This document shows positions 1 through 8,960 of a DNA stretch of 64,000 bases, piece by piece. The position numbers were made by a program, and so were the translations under genes. Source of the DNA: Clostridium sp. CAG:433 (GTDB lineage: Bacteria; Bacillota_I; Bacilli_A; RF39; UBA660); NCBI GenBank assembly GCA_000433675.1, contig FR893564.1, forward strand, positions 83,043-147,042, written 5' to 3'. The notes beneath the pieces are model-generated. The model saw nothing but the letters and a program-made list of their open reading frames with translations. It did not search any database and was not told the DNA's origin. How positions within the stretch are numbered: position 1 is the stretch's first letter; every line of letters begins with the position of its first letter.

Positions 1-31
1 CTGGAAGAAAAACAAAAGGAGGAATGAATTT

Positions 32-982
32 ATGGCAGTAGTTTCAATGGGATATTTATTAGAAGCTGGTGTTCATTTTGGTCATCAAACAAAAAGATGG
101 AATCCAAAAATGAAAGAATATATCTTCACTGCAAGAGAAGGTATATATATTATCGATTTACAAAAAACAGTTAAAAAAATCGAAGAAGCATATGTTGCTT
201 TAAGAGAAATCGCACAAAATGGTGGAAAGGTTATCTTTGTTGGTACAAAGAAACAAGCTCAAGAAGCATCTATGGAAGAAGCAATTAGATCAGATAGTTA
301 CTATGTAACAGAAAGATGGCTTGGAGGAACTTTAACAAACTTCAGAACTATCAAAAGAAGAATAGGATACTTAGATCAAGTTGAAAAAATGGAAGCAAAT
401 GGAACTTTAGATGTTCTACCTAAAAAAGAAGTTATTAAAATTAAGAAAGAATATGACAAGTTAAATTCTTATTTCTGTGGAATTAGAAATATGAAAAAAT
501 TACCTGATGCTATGATCATTACTGATCCAAAGAAAGAATATATAGCAATCAAAGAAGCAAGAAAACTTGGAATACCTGTATTTGGTATTGTTGATACTAA
601 CTGTGATCCAGATTTAGTTGATTATGTAATACCTGCAAATGATGATGCTGTAAGAGCTGTTAAAATCATTTTAGGAGTACTTGCTAATGCAATTAATGAA
701 GGTACAGATAGAGAAATGGTAGACTTTTTAACTGATGACGATAAAAACAAAAATGCTAATAAAGAATCAAAAAAAGAATCTAAAAAAAGCGAAACTAAAG
801 AAGTAAAAGCAGAAGCTAAAAAAGAAGAAGTTAAAGAAACTGTTGAAGAAATCAAAGCCGAAGATAAAGAAGATTTATCTAAAAAAACAGTTGCTGAACT
901 AAAAGAAATGGCTAAAGCTGAAGGTATCGAAGGATACAGCAAACTTAAGAAAAGTGAACTTTTAGAAATTTTAAATAAATAG
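32..982 (+). CDS. rpsB: 30S ribosomal protein S2 with C-terminal extension
   Basis: Small-subunit protein needed to join S1 and stabilise the 30S head. The N-terminal 235 or so residues are a typical S2, with GVHFGHQTKRWNPKM near residue 13 and RWLGGTLTNF near 91. The protein is 316 residues, against about 230-260 usual. The excess is a Lys/Glu-rich low-complexity linker (about 237-283) and a final segment of about 33 residues (DLSKKTVAELKEMAKAEGI) that looks like a Rho-N/SAP-type helical module. An AGGAGG site sits 8 bases before the ATG. It is followed 23 bases later by tsf, the conserved rpsB-tsf pair. Identity is certain; the tail function is unknown. Confidence 0.98.
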   Translation: MAVVSMGYLLEAGVHFGHQTKRWNPKMKEYIFTAREGIYIIDLQKTVKKIEEAYVALREIAQNGGKVIFVGTKKQAQEASMEEAIRSDSYYVTERWLGGTLTNFRTIKRRIGYLDQVEKMEANGTLDVLPKKEVIKIKKEYDKLNSYFCGIRNMKKLPDAMIITDPKKEYIAIKEARKLGIPVFGIVDTNCDPDLVDYVIPANDDAVRAVKIILGVLANAINEGTDREMVDFLTDDDKNKNANKESKKESKKSETKEVKAEAKKEEVKETVEEIKAEDKEDLSKKTVAELKEMAKAEGIEGYSKLKKSELLEILNK

Positions 983-1005
983 TAATCTAAAAGGAGGATA
1001 TATAA

Positions 1006-1875
1006 ATGAATACAAGTTTAATTAAAGAATTAAGAGATTTATCAGGTGCTGGATTAATGGATTGTAAAAAAGCACTTGAAGCTAGTAATAATGATATCGA
1101 TGAAGCAATCGATTATCTAAGAAAAAAAGGTATTAGTAAAGCTGCTAAAAAAGCAGATAGAGTAGCAGCAGAAGGATTAAGTACAGTTGTTATTGATGGA
1201 AATAATGCATCAATAGTTGAAGTTAACTGTGAAACAGACTTCGTTGCTAAGAATGAAAAATTTGTAAATTTAGTAAATAAAATTGCTGATTTAATCGTTA
1301 AAAACGATGTTAAAACAATGGAAGAAGCAATGAGTTTAAGTACTGAAGAAGGTACTTTAAACGATACTATAGTTAATTTTACAGCAACTATAGGAGAAAA
1401 AATTAGTTTTAGAAGATTTGCAAGACTTTCAAAAACTGATTCACAAAACTTTGGAAGTTATATCCACATGGGTGGTAGAATCGCTGTATTAACTTTATTA
1501 GAAGGTGCAGACGAAGAAACTGCTAAAGATGTATCAATGCATGCTGCAGCTATGAGACCATCATATGTAAAAAGAGAAGATGTTCCAGCAGAAGAAGTTG
1601 AAAGAGAAACATCAGTATTAAAAGAACAAGCTATGAATGAAGGAAAACCTGCTGAAATAGCTGAAAAAATGGTTAATGGTCGTATAAATAAATTCTATAA
1701 AGAAATTTGTTTAGAAGAACAAGACTTCGTTAAAGATTCTGATATGACTGTTGGTGCCTTTGTTAAATCTAAAAACGGTTCTATAGTTAATATGGTACGT
1801 TTTGAAGTTGGTGAAGGAATCGAAAAGAAAGAAGAAAACTTTGCTGAAGAAGTAATGAACCAAATAAAAGGATAA
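1006..1875 (+). CDS. tsf: Elongation factor Ts
   Basis: Guanine nucleotide exchange factor that recycles EF-Tu-GDP in the cytoplasm. The N-terminal UBA-like domain (LRDLSGAGLMDCKKAL, residues 10-25) and the signature TDFVAKNEKF (about residue 79) are present, and 289 residues is normal. An AAAGGAGG site lies 7 bases upstream. It is co-transcribed with rpsB and ends at a strong terminator, so pyrH, which commonly follows tsf, is not in this operon. Confidence 0.98.
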   Translation: MNTSLIKELRDLSGAGLMDCKKALEASNNDIDEAIDYLRKKGISKAAKKADRVAAEGLSTVVIDGNNASIVEVNCETDFVAKNEKFVNLVNKIADLIVKNDVKTMEEAMSLSTEEGTLNDTIVNFTATIGEKISFRRFARLSKTDSQNFGSYIHMGGRIAVLTLLEGADEETAKDVSMHAAAMRPSYVKREDVPAEEVERETSVLKEQAMNEGKPAEIAEKMVNGRINKFYKEICLEEQDFVKDSDMTVGAFVKSKNGSIVNMVRFEVGEGIEKKEENFAEEVMNQIKG

Positions 1876-1883
1876 TAATATAG

Positions 1884-1916
1884 GAGAAATAAGAAATTAT
1901 TTCTCTTTTTCTTTTT
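1884..1916 (+). terminator. Terminator of rpsB-tsf
   Basis: Perfect 9-bp stem (GAGAAATAA / TTATTTCTC) with a GAAA loop, followed by a T-rich run. It directly follows tsf. Confidence 0.9.
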
Positions 1917-1926
1917 AATGTAGTAC

Positions 1927-1955
1927 TTGAAGAAAAAAATAATATATAGTAAAAT
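1927..1955 (+). promoter_or_regulatory. Promoter of frr
   Basis: TTGAAG, a 17-base spacer and TAAAAT, ending 22 bases before the frr start. It gives frr a transcription start separate from rpsB-tsf. Confidence 0.7.
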
Positions 1956-1977
1956 ATAACTATATTGAAAGGAAAAA

Positions 1978-2529
1978 ATGAAAATGGATGAAATTATTTT
2001 AGAAGCAAATGAAAAAATGGAAAAAACTATTGAAAATCTTTTAGAAAGATTTAAAACAATAAGAGCAGGTAGAGCAAATCCTGCAATATTAGATGGCGTA
2101 AAGGTAGAATATTATGGTACACCAACACCACTTAATCAATTAGCAACCGTATCTGTACCAGAAGCAAGAAGACTTCAAATTAAACCATTTGATAAATCTT
2201 GTCTTGCTAATATTGAAAAGGCTATATTTGAAGCTGATTTAGGATTAACTCCTAATAATACTGGAGAACTTATATTTATTGCTATTCCAGAACTTACTGA
2301 AGATAGAAGAAGAGAATTTGTTAAACAAGCAAAAACTCTTGCTGAAGAAGCTAAAATAGCACTTAGAAATATTAGACAAGATGCTAATAATGCAATTAAA
2401 AAAGATGAAGAAATAAACGAAGATATGGAAAAGTCTTTAATGAATGAAGTACAGGATTTAATTAATGATTTTAATAAAAAAGTAGATGAAAAATTAAAAG
2501 AAAAAGAAGAAGAATTAATGACAATATAA
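1978..2529 (+). CDS. frr: Ribosome recycling factor
   Basis: Splits post-termination ribosomes together with EF-G. The family signature IRAGRANPAIL (about residue 28) and RRLQIKPFD (about 70) are visible, and 183 residues is the usual length. The first ATG has GAAAGG at a good distance; a second in-frame ATG two codons on is less well spaced. The gene has its own promoter and is followed 19 bases later by an anchored protein of unknown role. Confidence 0.97.
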   Translation: MKMDEIILEANEKMEKTIENLLERFKTIRAGRANPAILDGVKVEYYGTPTPLNQLATVSVPEARRLQIKPFDKSCLANIEKAIFEADLGLTPNNTGELIFIAIPELTEDRRREFVKQAKTLAEEAKIALRNIRQDANNAIKKDEEINEDMEKSLMNEVQDLINDFNKKVDEKLKEKEEELMTI

Positions 2530-2548
2530 TTCTTCTTTAGGAGAATTT

Positions 2549-3244
2549 ATGAAAGAAAAAGTTAAAATTGTAGTAGTCTTAGTAGTAATATTATTTATAT
2601 TTTTAGGAATATTCTTTATGGGGAAAAAGGTATCTTTAAATAATTATCTAAATAAAACAAATAAATATTCAAATAAAATAAATTATACAACTGGAATAAC
2701 ACTTAATATAGAAAGCTTAGATAAACAATCAAAAATTGAATATACTATCGCTAGAACTAAAGGTATTAAGAATATTATAATTAGTAAGTATGACGATGAA
2801 GAACTTACTAGTAGTATTAATAAATATTTAGTAAAAGAAAATGGTAAAACAAAATGTTATACAAAAGATAGTAGTTCAAATAAAGTATCTTGTGATGCTA
2901 AAGAAGATTTTAAAATTGATTATAAGAAATTAAAGAAAAATATAATTAAAATAAAAAAAGTAGATAATGAAGTAATTAATAAGGTTAGTTATAAAAAGTA
3001 TACTGTATCTATGAAAAAAAGCGATGCATATAATTTAATATATGATAAAGATGTTATGGATGAAAAAAAATTAAACGGAACAGTAGATGTTCAAATATTA
3101 GTTGATAAATCCACAAATTTTATTTATGAAATAGATTATGTAATTGATAATTTAAATTCAGATAGTAATAATAAAATAAAATATAGTGTACAAATAAACA
3201 ATTTTGATTTTAACAATAATAATGAAATTAATTTACCTTTTTAG
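2549..3244 (+). CDS. Membrane-anchored extracellular protein, unknown
   Basis: 231 residues. A single hydrophobic segment at about residues 5-26, after a short basic start, should act as an uncleaved signal anchor; there is no lipobox cysteine. The rest is Lys/Asn/Ser-rich and predicted extracytoplasmic, with alternating beta-like stretches (VQILVDKSTNFIYEIDYVI). The layout resembles small LolA-like or DUF-type surface proteins of low-GC Firmicutes, but I recognise no family. It lies 19 bases after frr and is probably co-transcribed, ending at a terminator just after the stop. Confidence 0.8.
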   Translation: MKEKVKIVVVLVVILFIFLGIFFMGKKVSLNNYLNKTNKYSNKINYTTGITLNIESLDKQSKIEYTIARTKGIKNIIISKYDDEELTSSINKYLVKENGKTKCYTKDSSSNKVSCDAKEDFKIDYKKLKKNIIKIKKVDNEVINKVSYKKYTVSMKKSDAYNLIYDKDVMDEKKLNGTVDVQILVDKSTNFIYEIDYVIDNLNSDSNNKIKYSVQINNFDFNNNNEINLPF

Positions 3245-3275
3245 AAAAAAAGTGCATTTTATAGGCACTTTTTTT
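3245..3275 (+). terminator. Terminator
   Basis: Stem AAAAAGTGC / GCACTTTTT with a 9-base loop, running into a T tract, right after the anchored protein gene. Confidence 0.85.
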
Positions 3276-3312
3276 ATTTTCTATCATAAATTAAAGTAGA
3301 GGAGTGATAAGA

Positions 3313-3843
3313 ATGTCTAATTATAAAGAAATTGTAACTAAGGCAGTAATAGGTAAAGGTAAAAAGTATTTCAAAAATAAGTATAGTGTTAAAAGTGAAG
3401 TTGTTCCAAGTACAATATTAGGTTGCTGGATAATTAATCATAAATTTAAAGGATATGTACAAGGTGATGATGTAGTAGTTGATGGTTCATTTGATATAAA
3501 TATATGGTATTCATATGATAATGATACAAAAACAAATGTTATTAATGAAACAATTAAATATAATGAACTTATTAATGTTAAAACAAAACTTGATGTAGAT
3601 TTTAATGATTCAGAAATTATTGTTAGAGTACTTAAACAACCAAGTTGCGGTAATGTACAAATAAATGGTAATACTATAGATTTTGATATAGAAAAGGAAC
3701 TTGGTATAGAAGTTGTTGGCGATACAAAAGTTAAAATAATGGTTGAAGATGATGAAGATAAATGGGAAGTATTTGATGATAATGTAACTGATGAAACACT
3801 AGAAGAAATAGATAATGAAGTAAATGAGGACTTTTTAGAGTAG
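3313..3843 (+). CDS. cotE: CotE-family outer spore coat morphogenetic protein
   Basis: In Bacillus, CotE directs assembly of the outer spore coat. This 176-residue protein matches the family along its whole length: SNYKEIVTKAVIGKGKKY at the start, PSTILGCWIINHKF near residue 32, DINIWYSYDNDTKT near 62, a VLKQPSCG segment, EVVGDTKVKIMV near 133, and the acidic C-terminal tail (VNEDFLE). ATG is preferred over an upstream in-frame GTG because GAGGAG lies 8 bases before it and overlaps the GTG. It stands alone between two terminators rather than beside mutS as in Bacillus. Family call is firm; a role in sporulation here is inference. Confidence 0.88.
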   Translation: MSNYKEIVTKAVIGKGKKYFKNKYSVKSEVVPSTILGCWIINHKFKGYVQGDDVVVDGSFDINIWYSYDNDTKTNVINETIKYNELINVKTKLDVDFNDSEIIVRVLKQPSCGNVQINGNTIDFDIEKELGIEVVGDTKVKIMVEDDEDKWEVFDDNVTDETLEEIDNEVNEDFLE

Positions 3844-3880
3844 TTGTCAACAAAAATAGTTGACACTACTTCTTTTTTTT
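3839..3880 (+). terminator. Terminator of cotE-like gene
   Basis: 12-bp stem with one bulged T (AGTAGTTGTCAAC / GTTGACACTACT) and a T-rich tail. The stop codon lies in its 5' arm. Its 3' arm contains the TTGACA of the next promoter. Confidence 0.85.
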
Positions 3881-3888
3881 AGTATAAT
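3860..3888 (+). promoter_or_regulatory. Promoter of rpsP-khpA
   Basis: Perfect consensus TTGACA, 17 bases, TATAAT. The -35 box is inside the 3' arm of the preceding terminator, so the two signals share DNA. Confidence 0.85.
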
Positions 3889-3922
3889 TGACTTACAGTG
3901 AGTGGAAAAGGAGGAGTTAAAT

Positions 3923-4189
3923 ATGGCAGTTAAGATTAGATTAAAAAGAATGGGAGCTAAAAAAAGACCATTCTACAGAGTTGTAATCGCTGATTCAAGA
4001 AGCCCAAGAGATGGTAAAACAATCGATGAAATTGGTTACTATAATCCAATTGATGGTGAAATCAAAATTAAAGAAGAAGATGCTTTAAAATGGTTAAGAA
4101 ATGGTGCTATCGCAACTGATACAGCTAAAAACGTATTATCTAAAGCAGGAATTATGACTAAATTCCATGAAGAAAAGAGCGGTAAATAA
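3923..4189 (+). CDS. rpsP: 30S ribosomal protein S16
   Basis: 88-residue small-subunit protein involved in 30S assembly. The family pattern VKIRLKRMGAKKRPFYRVVIADSR is at the N terminus (residues 3-26; quoted in part: KIRLKRMGAKKRPFYRVV). The ATG preceded by AAGGAGGAG is chosen over an upstream in-frame GTG that lies before that site. It is followed after 2 bases by khpA, the usual pair; rimM, trmD and rplS, which often follow, are absent here. Confidence 0.98.
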   Translation: MAVKIRLKRMGAKKRPFYRVVIADSRSPRDGKTIDEIGYYNPIDGEIKIKEEDALKWLRNGAIATDTAKNVLSKAGIMTKFHEEKSGK

Positions 4190-4191
4190 TA

Positions 4192-4434
4192 ATGACTTTA
4201 GTAGAATTAACAGAAATGATTGTTAAAAGTCTTGTTAGTGATCCAGATTCTATTTCAGTAAAAGAATTTCCTAATGATGATGAAATAATTATAGAAGTAG
4301 TTGTTAAAGAGGAAGATATGGGTTCTGTAATAGGAAGAGAAGGAAAGATTGCTAATTCTATTAGAACTGTAGTTCAAGCAAGTTCTTATTTAAAAGATAA
4401 TAAAAGAGTAAAGATTAATATCAGTTCTTTTTAA
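4192..4434 (+). CDS. khpA: KH-domain RNA-binding protein KhpA
   Basis: 80-residue single-KH protein; in other Firmicutes KhpA pairs with KhpB/Jag and affects cell elongation and RNA stability. The GxxG loop is GREG (about residues 45-48) within MGSVIGREGKIANSIR. It starts 2 bases after rpsP, so the two are translated together. The last codons are part of the terminator stem. Confidence 0.95.
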   Translation: MTLVELTEMIVKSLVSDPDSISVKEFPNDDEIIIEVVVKEEDMGSVIGREGKIANSIRTVVQASSYLKDNKRVKINISSF

Positions 4435-4454
4435 AGATATTAATCTTTTTTTTT
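4411..4454 (+). terminator. Terminator of rpsP-khpA
   Basis: Perfect 12-bp stem AAGATTAATATC / GATATTAATCTT and a long T run; the 5' arm is the coding end of khpA. Confidence 0.9.
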
Positions 4455-4514
4455 GCTTTTTTTCTTTATTTGTGGTAGAATAACAAAGCTTTAAAAATTA
4501 AAGGGGGAATTTTT

Positions 4515-5474
4515 ATGAATAGCATGTTAGATTTTAGAATAAGAAAATTACATCCAAAAATGCAAGAATATGTATATTTAGGTACAAAAATAGGGCTATT
4601 CAATAATTTAAATATAGAAAGAGTTGTTAGTAGACTTGAAAGAGTAGAAATTGGAATTAACAATAATATGAATTCATATGCACATACTCTTCCTATTAGA
4701 ACTGAAGATGAAAATGGAAATTATGTAAGTAAAGGAATAAATATAGATATTAATAAAGATAAAGTAGACTCAAAAATGAGACAAGGTTTATTTTATTTTG
4801 AAGATGAAATATTATTCCATGAATTTTCTCATGCAGTTAATGGTATATACGAAGAATGGTTCGAAAAATTAATGCTTGGATATGATGTAGATGAAAAATT
4901 TATATCTACAAGTCCTACAAAAGAAGATATGGTAAAAAATTTGTCAAATAATCCTGAATTTAGACAAATTAAATATGCTGGAATATTATTAGATGATTTT
5001 GTATCACAAACAATAGCCCAAAAGATGATAAATTATAAATATGAAAGAAATATATATCCTGATAGAGAAAGAATTTTTGAATTGTCAGAACCACCAATTA
5101 AATGTAATTGTAGTCTTAATGGTTGTTGGCAGTTTGAAAATGTTGCTAAAAAGTTTATAGAATCAATGTATGGTGTATGTGATGTTGATCAATTTTGTAT
5201 TGATGCAATAGATAAAGGAATAATAAATAAAATCTTTTCAAAATATATGAAAAGAAAAAGAGGTTTTATAGATTTATATAAAATATTAGGATATATGGGA
5301 AATGTTTCATTTTCTGTTATTAGTAAAAATTTAGATGAATATACAAAAGCAACAGATAGAGATATGGCCGCAAGAAATCCAAAAAAATTATTCCGTTCAA
5401 TAAAAGAATTAAATGGTATATTAGATAAAAATGCAGAAATTGAAAAAGTAAAAATGGGATTTGGTGCGTTTTAA
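4515..5474 (+). CDS. Zincin-like protein with HEFSH motif, unknown family
   Basis: 319 residues, no signal peptide or membrane segment. HEFSH at residues 102-106, after a hydrophobic stretch (FEDEILF), is a classic HExxH zinc-protease motif followed by AVNG. A Cys cluster (CNCSLNGC, about residue 196) lies further on. I cannot assign the third metal ligand; candidates are acidic residues in LLDDFVSQTIAQKM, about 60 residues after the motif. A GGGGG site lies 7 bases before the ATG. Likely a single-gene unit between the khpA terminator and the nifJ promoter. Substrate unknown. Confidence 0.75.
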   Translation: MNSMLDFRIRKLHPKMQEYVYLGTKIGLFNNLNIERVVSRLERVEIGINNNMNSYAHTLPIRTEDENGNYVSKGINIDINKDKVDSKMRQGLFYFEDEILFHEFSHAVNGIYEEWFEKLMLGYDVDEKFISTSPTKEDMVKNLSNNPEFRQIKYAGILLDDFVSQTIAQKMINYKYERNIYPDRERIFELSEPPIKCNCSLNGCWQFENVAKKFIESMYGVCDVDQFCIDAIDKGIINKIFSKYMKRKRGFIDLYKILGYMGNVSFSVISKNLDEYTKATDRDMAARNPKKLFRSIKELNGILDKNAEIEKVKMGFGAF

Positions 5475-5483
5475 TTAATAAAA

Positions 5484-5516
5484 GAAGTAGATTAGTATTA
5501 AATCTATTTTTTTTAT
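5484..5516 (+). terminator. Terminator
   Basis: Stem TAGATT / AATCTA and an 8-T run between the zincin-like gene and nifJ. Confidence 0.7.
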
Positions 5517-5524
5517 GATATAAT
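5516..5524 (+). promoter_or_regulatory. Extended -10 promoter of nifJ
   Basis: TGATATAAT, a perfect extended -10, begins right at the end of the terminator T run and 23 bases before the start codon. No clear -35. Confidence 0.65.
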
Positions 5525-5546
5525 TATTTAGAAGGATAGTGATAAC

Positions 5547-8500
5547 ATGGGAAAATATAAAGTAATAGATGGTAATGAAGCATGCGCACATATATCTTAT
5601 ATGTTTACTGAAATAGCAGGTATATATCCAATAACACCTGCATCACCAATGAGTGAATATATAGATAAGTGGAGCACTGAAGGAAGACTTAACCTATTTA
5701 ATAATAAAGTTAAATTAATAGAAATGCAAAGTGAAGCAGGGGCAATAGCGCTTGTACACGGTTCACTTCAAACAGGTTCACTTGCTAGTACATATACAGC
5801 AAGTCAAGGACTTCTTTTAATGATACCTTCAATGTATAAAATAGCAGGTGAAATGCTTCCTTGTGTAATAAATGTTGCATCAAGAACTATCGCAACACAT
5901 GCTTTAAGTATATTTGGAGATCATTCTGATATATATGCATCAAGAAGTACAGGATTTTGCTTTTTAGCGTCTTCTTCCGTAGAAGATACAATATATATGA
6001 CACTTGCATCTTACTTAAGTACATTAAAAGGGAAACTACCTTTTGTTAATTTCTTTGATGGTTTTAGAACAAGTCATGAACTAAATAAAGTATATGTTCC
6101 AGATATGTCTGAAATAAAAGGTCTTGTACCATTTAAAGCTATAGATAACTTTAGAAAAGAAAGTATGATATCAAAAAAACAAATAAAAGGTACAACACAA
6201 AATGATGATGTATATTTTCAAAATTTGGAAGCAAGAAATAAATATTATGATAAGATGCCTGATGTAGTAAATGAATGCATGGAAAAAATAAATAAAAAAT
6301 TTAAAACAGATTATAAACCATTCAATTATTATGGTGATGAAAATGCAGAAAAAGTAATAGTTGCGATGGGTTCTGTTTGTGATGCATTAAAAGAACTTGT
6401 AGATGTACTTAATGCTAAGGGAGAAAAAGTAGGTGTACTAATAGTTCATTTATTTAGACCATTCTCTAAAAAATATTTCTTAGAAGCATTACCTAAAAAG
6501 GTACGTAAAATAGCAGTATTAGATAGAGCAAAAGAAGCAGGAGCAGTTGGTGAACCACTATATGAAGATGTAGTAAATATATTTAATGATGTAAAAAATA
6601 AACCATTTATAATAGGTGGAAGATATGGAATATCTAGTAAAGATACTAATTTAGAAGATTTATATGCAGTATTTAAAAACTTAGATAGTAATGAGCCTAT
6701 TAACTCATTTACAATAGGAATAGTAGATGATGTTACAGGTAAAAGTTTAAAACCATGTAAAATAAAAAGCGATAAGAAAAATATTGAAATGCTTATATAT
6801 GGATATGGTTCAGATGGTATGATTTCAGCATCTAAAGATATTATTAAAACAATTGGAACAGAGACTGAAGCTTTTGTACAAGGATATTTTGAATATGATT
6901 CTAAAAAGAGTGGTGGAATTACTGTATCACACTTAAGAATAGGAAAAGAAAAAATAAATATGCCATATTATATAACAAATCCACATATTGTAGTATGTAC
7001 TAAAGATGTATACTTAGAAAAGTATGATATGTTATCAAAAATAAGAAAAAATGGTATATTTATATTAGTAACAGATAAAACTGAACAAGAAATAAAGAAT
7101 GCTATATCAAATAAAATAAAATATGAACTTGCAAAAAAGAATGTTAAATTTTATATAATTGATGCATATAAGATTGCTAAAGAAAATAATATTCTAAATA
7201 AAATAAGTATGATAATGGAAAATGCTATTGTATATATAACTAAAGTACTTCCACATGCTGAATTTACAAATGATCAAAAAGAAAGTATTAAACTTCATTT
7301 TGCTAAAAAAGGTGATGAAATAGTAAATAATAATATTAATGCTATAAAAGATATTGAAAGTAAAATTGTTAAAGTAGAAGTAGATGAACTTTGGAAAAAT
7401 CTAAGTTATTCAGAAGAAAAATATACTGGAATTATAGATAATATTATTCATTTAAAAGGTAATGATTTAACAGTAAAAGACTTTGAAAAACACGAAAGTG
7501 GAGTATTTCCTGTTAATACATCAAATTTAGAAAAAAGAAATATAGCTCAAGTTTTACCAAGATGGGTAAAAGAAAATTGTATAGAGTGTAATCAATGTTC
7601 TATAGTTTGTCCACATGGAGTAATAAGACCAAAATTAATGACAGAAGAAGAAATTAAGAAAAATAAAAATGTAGTAGTTATACCATGTATGGGTAATGAT
7701 GAATATAAATATGCACTTGAAATTAGTTATGAAAATTGTACAGGATGTGGTTTATGTGCAAATACATGTCCTGGTAAACTTGGTGCAAAAGCATTAATTA
7801 TGACAGACCATAAAGAAGTAGAAAGAATAAATAATGAAATAAAAAATATAACTAATAAAAAATTATATTTAGAATCTACTATAAAAGGTGTAGCATTTAA
7901 TGAACCATTATTTAAATATTCAGGTGCATGTGCAGGATGCGGTGAAACACCTTACTTAAAATTATTAACACAAATATATAAAGATGGACTTATAATTGCA
8001 AATGCAACTGGATGTTCATCAATATACGGTGGAAGTCTTCCAACAAATCCATACAATGTGTCTTGGTCAAATTCATTATTTGAAGATAATGCAGAATATG
8101 GATTAGGTATGAGAATAACTATGGATCTTGCTAAAGAAAAGATTACTAATATAATGAAAGAAAAATTAAAAGGTAGACTTGGAATAAAAAATATAGAAAT
8201 GTTTAATAAATGGTTAGTAAATAAAGACAATTATAATATTACTAAAGAAATAATGGAAAATATTAACTATGATGAAGTAAAAGAACTTGAACCATTAAAA
8301 GGATATATTATGTCAAAAGATGTTTGGATAGTAGGTGGAGATGGTTGGAGTTATGATATAGGATTTGGTGGAATAGACCATATTATGGCATCAGGAGAAG
8401 ATGTAAATATATTAGTACTTGATACAGAAGTATACTCAAACACTGGTGGTCAAGCAAGTAAATCAACTGAAAAAGGTGCAGTTGCTAAATTTGCTAATGA

Positions 8501-8948
8501 TGGTAAAAAAACATCTAAAAAAGATTTAGCAAGAATGATGATGGGATACCCTAATGTATATGTTGCTCAAATAAGTTTAGGAGCAAATATGAATCAAGCA
8601 ATAAAAGCATTAAGAGATGCTGGAAGTCATAAAGGACCATCACTAGTAATTGCATATTCACCTTGTATTAATCATGGTATAAAAAAAGGAATGGGTAATT
8701 CTATTGAAGAAGAAAGATTAGCAGTAAAATCAGGTTATTTTCCAATATTTAGATATGATGGTGAAAAAGAAGAATTTACATTAGATTTTAAATCACCAGA
8801 CTTTGATTTATATGATAACTTCTTAGATGGAGAAAATAGATATACAATGATTAAAACTGTTAGTCCAAAACTAGCTAAAGAATTATTAACAGAAAATAAA
8901 AAAGAAGCAATTAAAAGATTTGAATATTATAAGAATTTAAGTAATTAA
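5547..8948 (+). CDS. nifJ: Pyruvate:ferredoxin (flavodoxin) oxidoreductase
   Basis: Oxidises pyruvate to acetyl-CoA and CO2 with reduction of ferredoxin; oxygen-sensitive, so it marks an anaerobic metabolism. One 1133-residue chain, the homodimeric form. In order: pyruvate-binding domain (YPITPASPMSEY near residue 27), transketolase-like domain (about 255-380), a 2[4Fe-4S] ferredoxin domain (CIECNQCSIVCP near 678 and CTGCGLCANTCP near 731), and the TPP domain with GACAGCGETPY near 794 (ligands of the third cluster) and GGDGWSYDIGFGGIDH near 929. All parts are intact. A DUF1653 gene follows 12 bases later. Confidence 0.98.
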   Translation: MGKYKVIDGNEACAHISYMFTEIAGIYPITPASPMSEYIDKWSTEGRLNLFNNKVKLIEMQSEAGAIALVHGSLQTGSLASTYTASQGLLLMIPSMYKIAGEMLPCVINVASRTIATHALSIFGDHSDIYASRSTGFCFLASSSVEDTIYMTLASYLSTLKGKLPFVNFFDGFRTSHELNKVYVPDMSEIKGLVPFKAIDNFRKESMISKKQIKGTTQNDDVYFQNLEARNKYYDKMPDVVNECMEKINKKFKTDYKPFNYYGDENAEKVIVAMGSVCDALKELVDVLNAKGEKVGVLIVHLFRPFSKKYFLEALPKKVRKIAVLDRAKEAGAVGEPLYEDVVNIFNDVKNKPFIIGGRYGISSKDTNLEDLYAVFKNLDSNEPINSFTIGIVDDVTGKSLKPCKIKSDKKNIEMLIYGYGSDGMISASKDIIKTIGTETEAFVQGYFEYDSKKSGGITVSHLRIGKEKINMPYYITNPHIVVCTKDVYLEKYDMLSKIRKNGIFILVTDKTEQEIKNAISNKIKYELAKKNVKFYIIDAYKIAKENNILNKISMIMENAIVYITKVLPHAEFTNDQKESIKLHFAKKGDEIVNNNINAIKDIESKIVKVEVDELWKNLSYSEEKYTGIIDNIIHLKGNDLTVKDFEKHESGVFPVNTSNLEKRNIAQVLPRWVKENCIECNQCSIVCPHGVIRPKLMTEEEIKKNKNVVVIPCMGNDEYKYALEISYENCTGCGLCANTCPGKLGAKALIMTDHKEVERINNEIKNITNKKLYLESTIKGVAFNEPLFKYSGACAGCGETPYLKLLTQIYKDGLIIANATGCSSIYGGSLPTNPYNVSWSNSLFEDNAEYGLGMRITMDLAKEKITNIMKEKLKGRLGIKNIEMFNKWLVNKDNYNITKEIMENINYDEVKELEPLKGYIMSKDVWIVGGDGWSYDIGFGGIDHIMASGEDVNILVLDTEVYSNTGGQASKSTEKGAVAKFANDGKKTSKKDLARMMMGYPNVYVAQISLGANMNQAIKALRDAGSHKGPSLVIAYSPCINHGIKKGMGNSIEEERLAVKSGYFPIFRYDGEKEEFTLDFKSPDFDLYDNFLDGENRYTMIKTVSPKLAKELLTENKKEAIKRFEYYKNLSN

Positions 8949-8960
8949 GAGGAGGAACAA

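Noticed and set aside
622..942. Minus-strand frame opposite the rpsB tail
   Set aside because: Shadow of the Lys/Glu-rich codons; no start signals.
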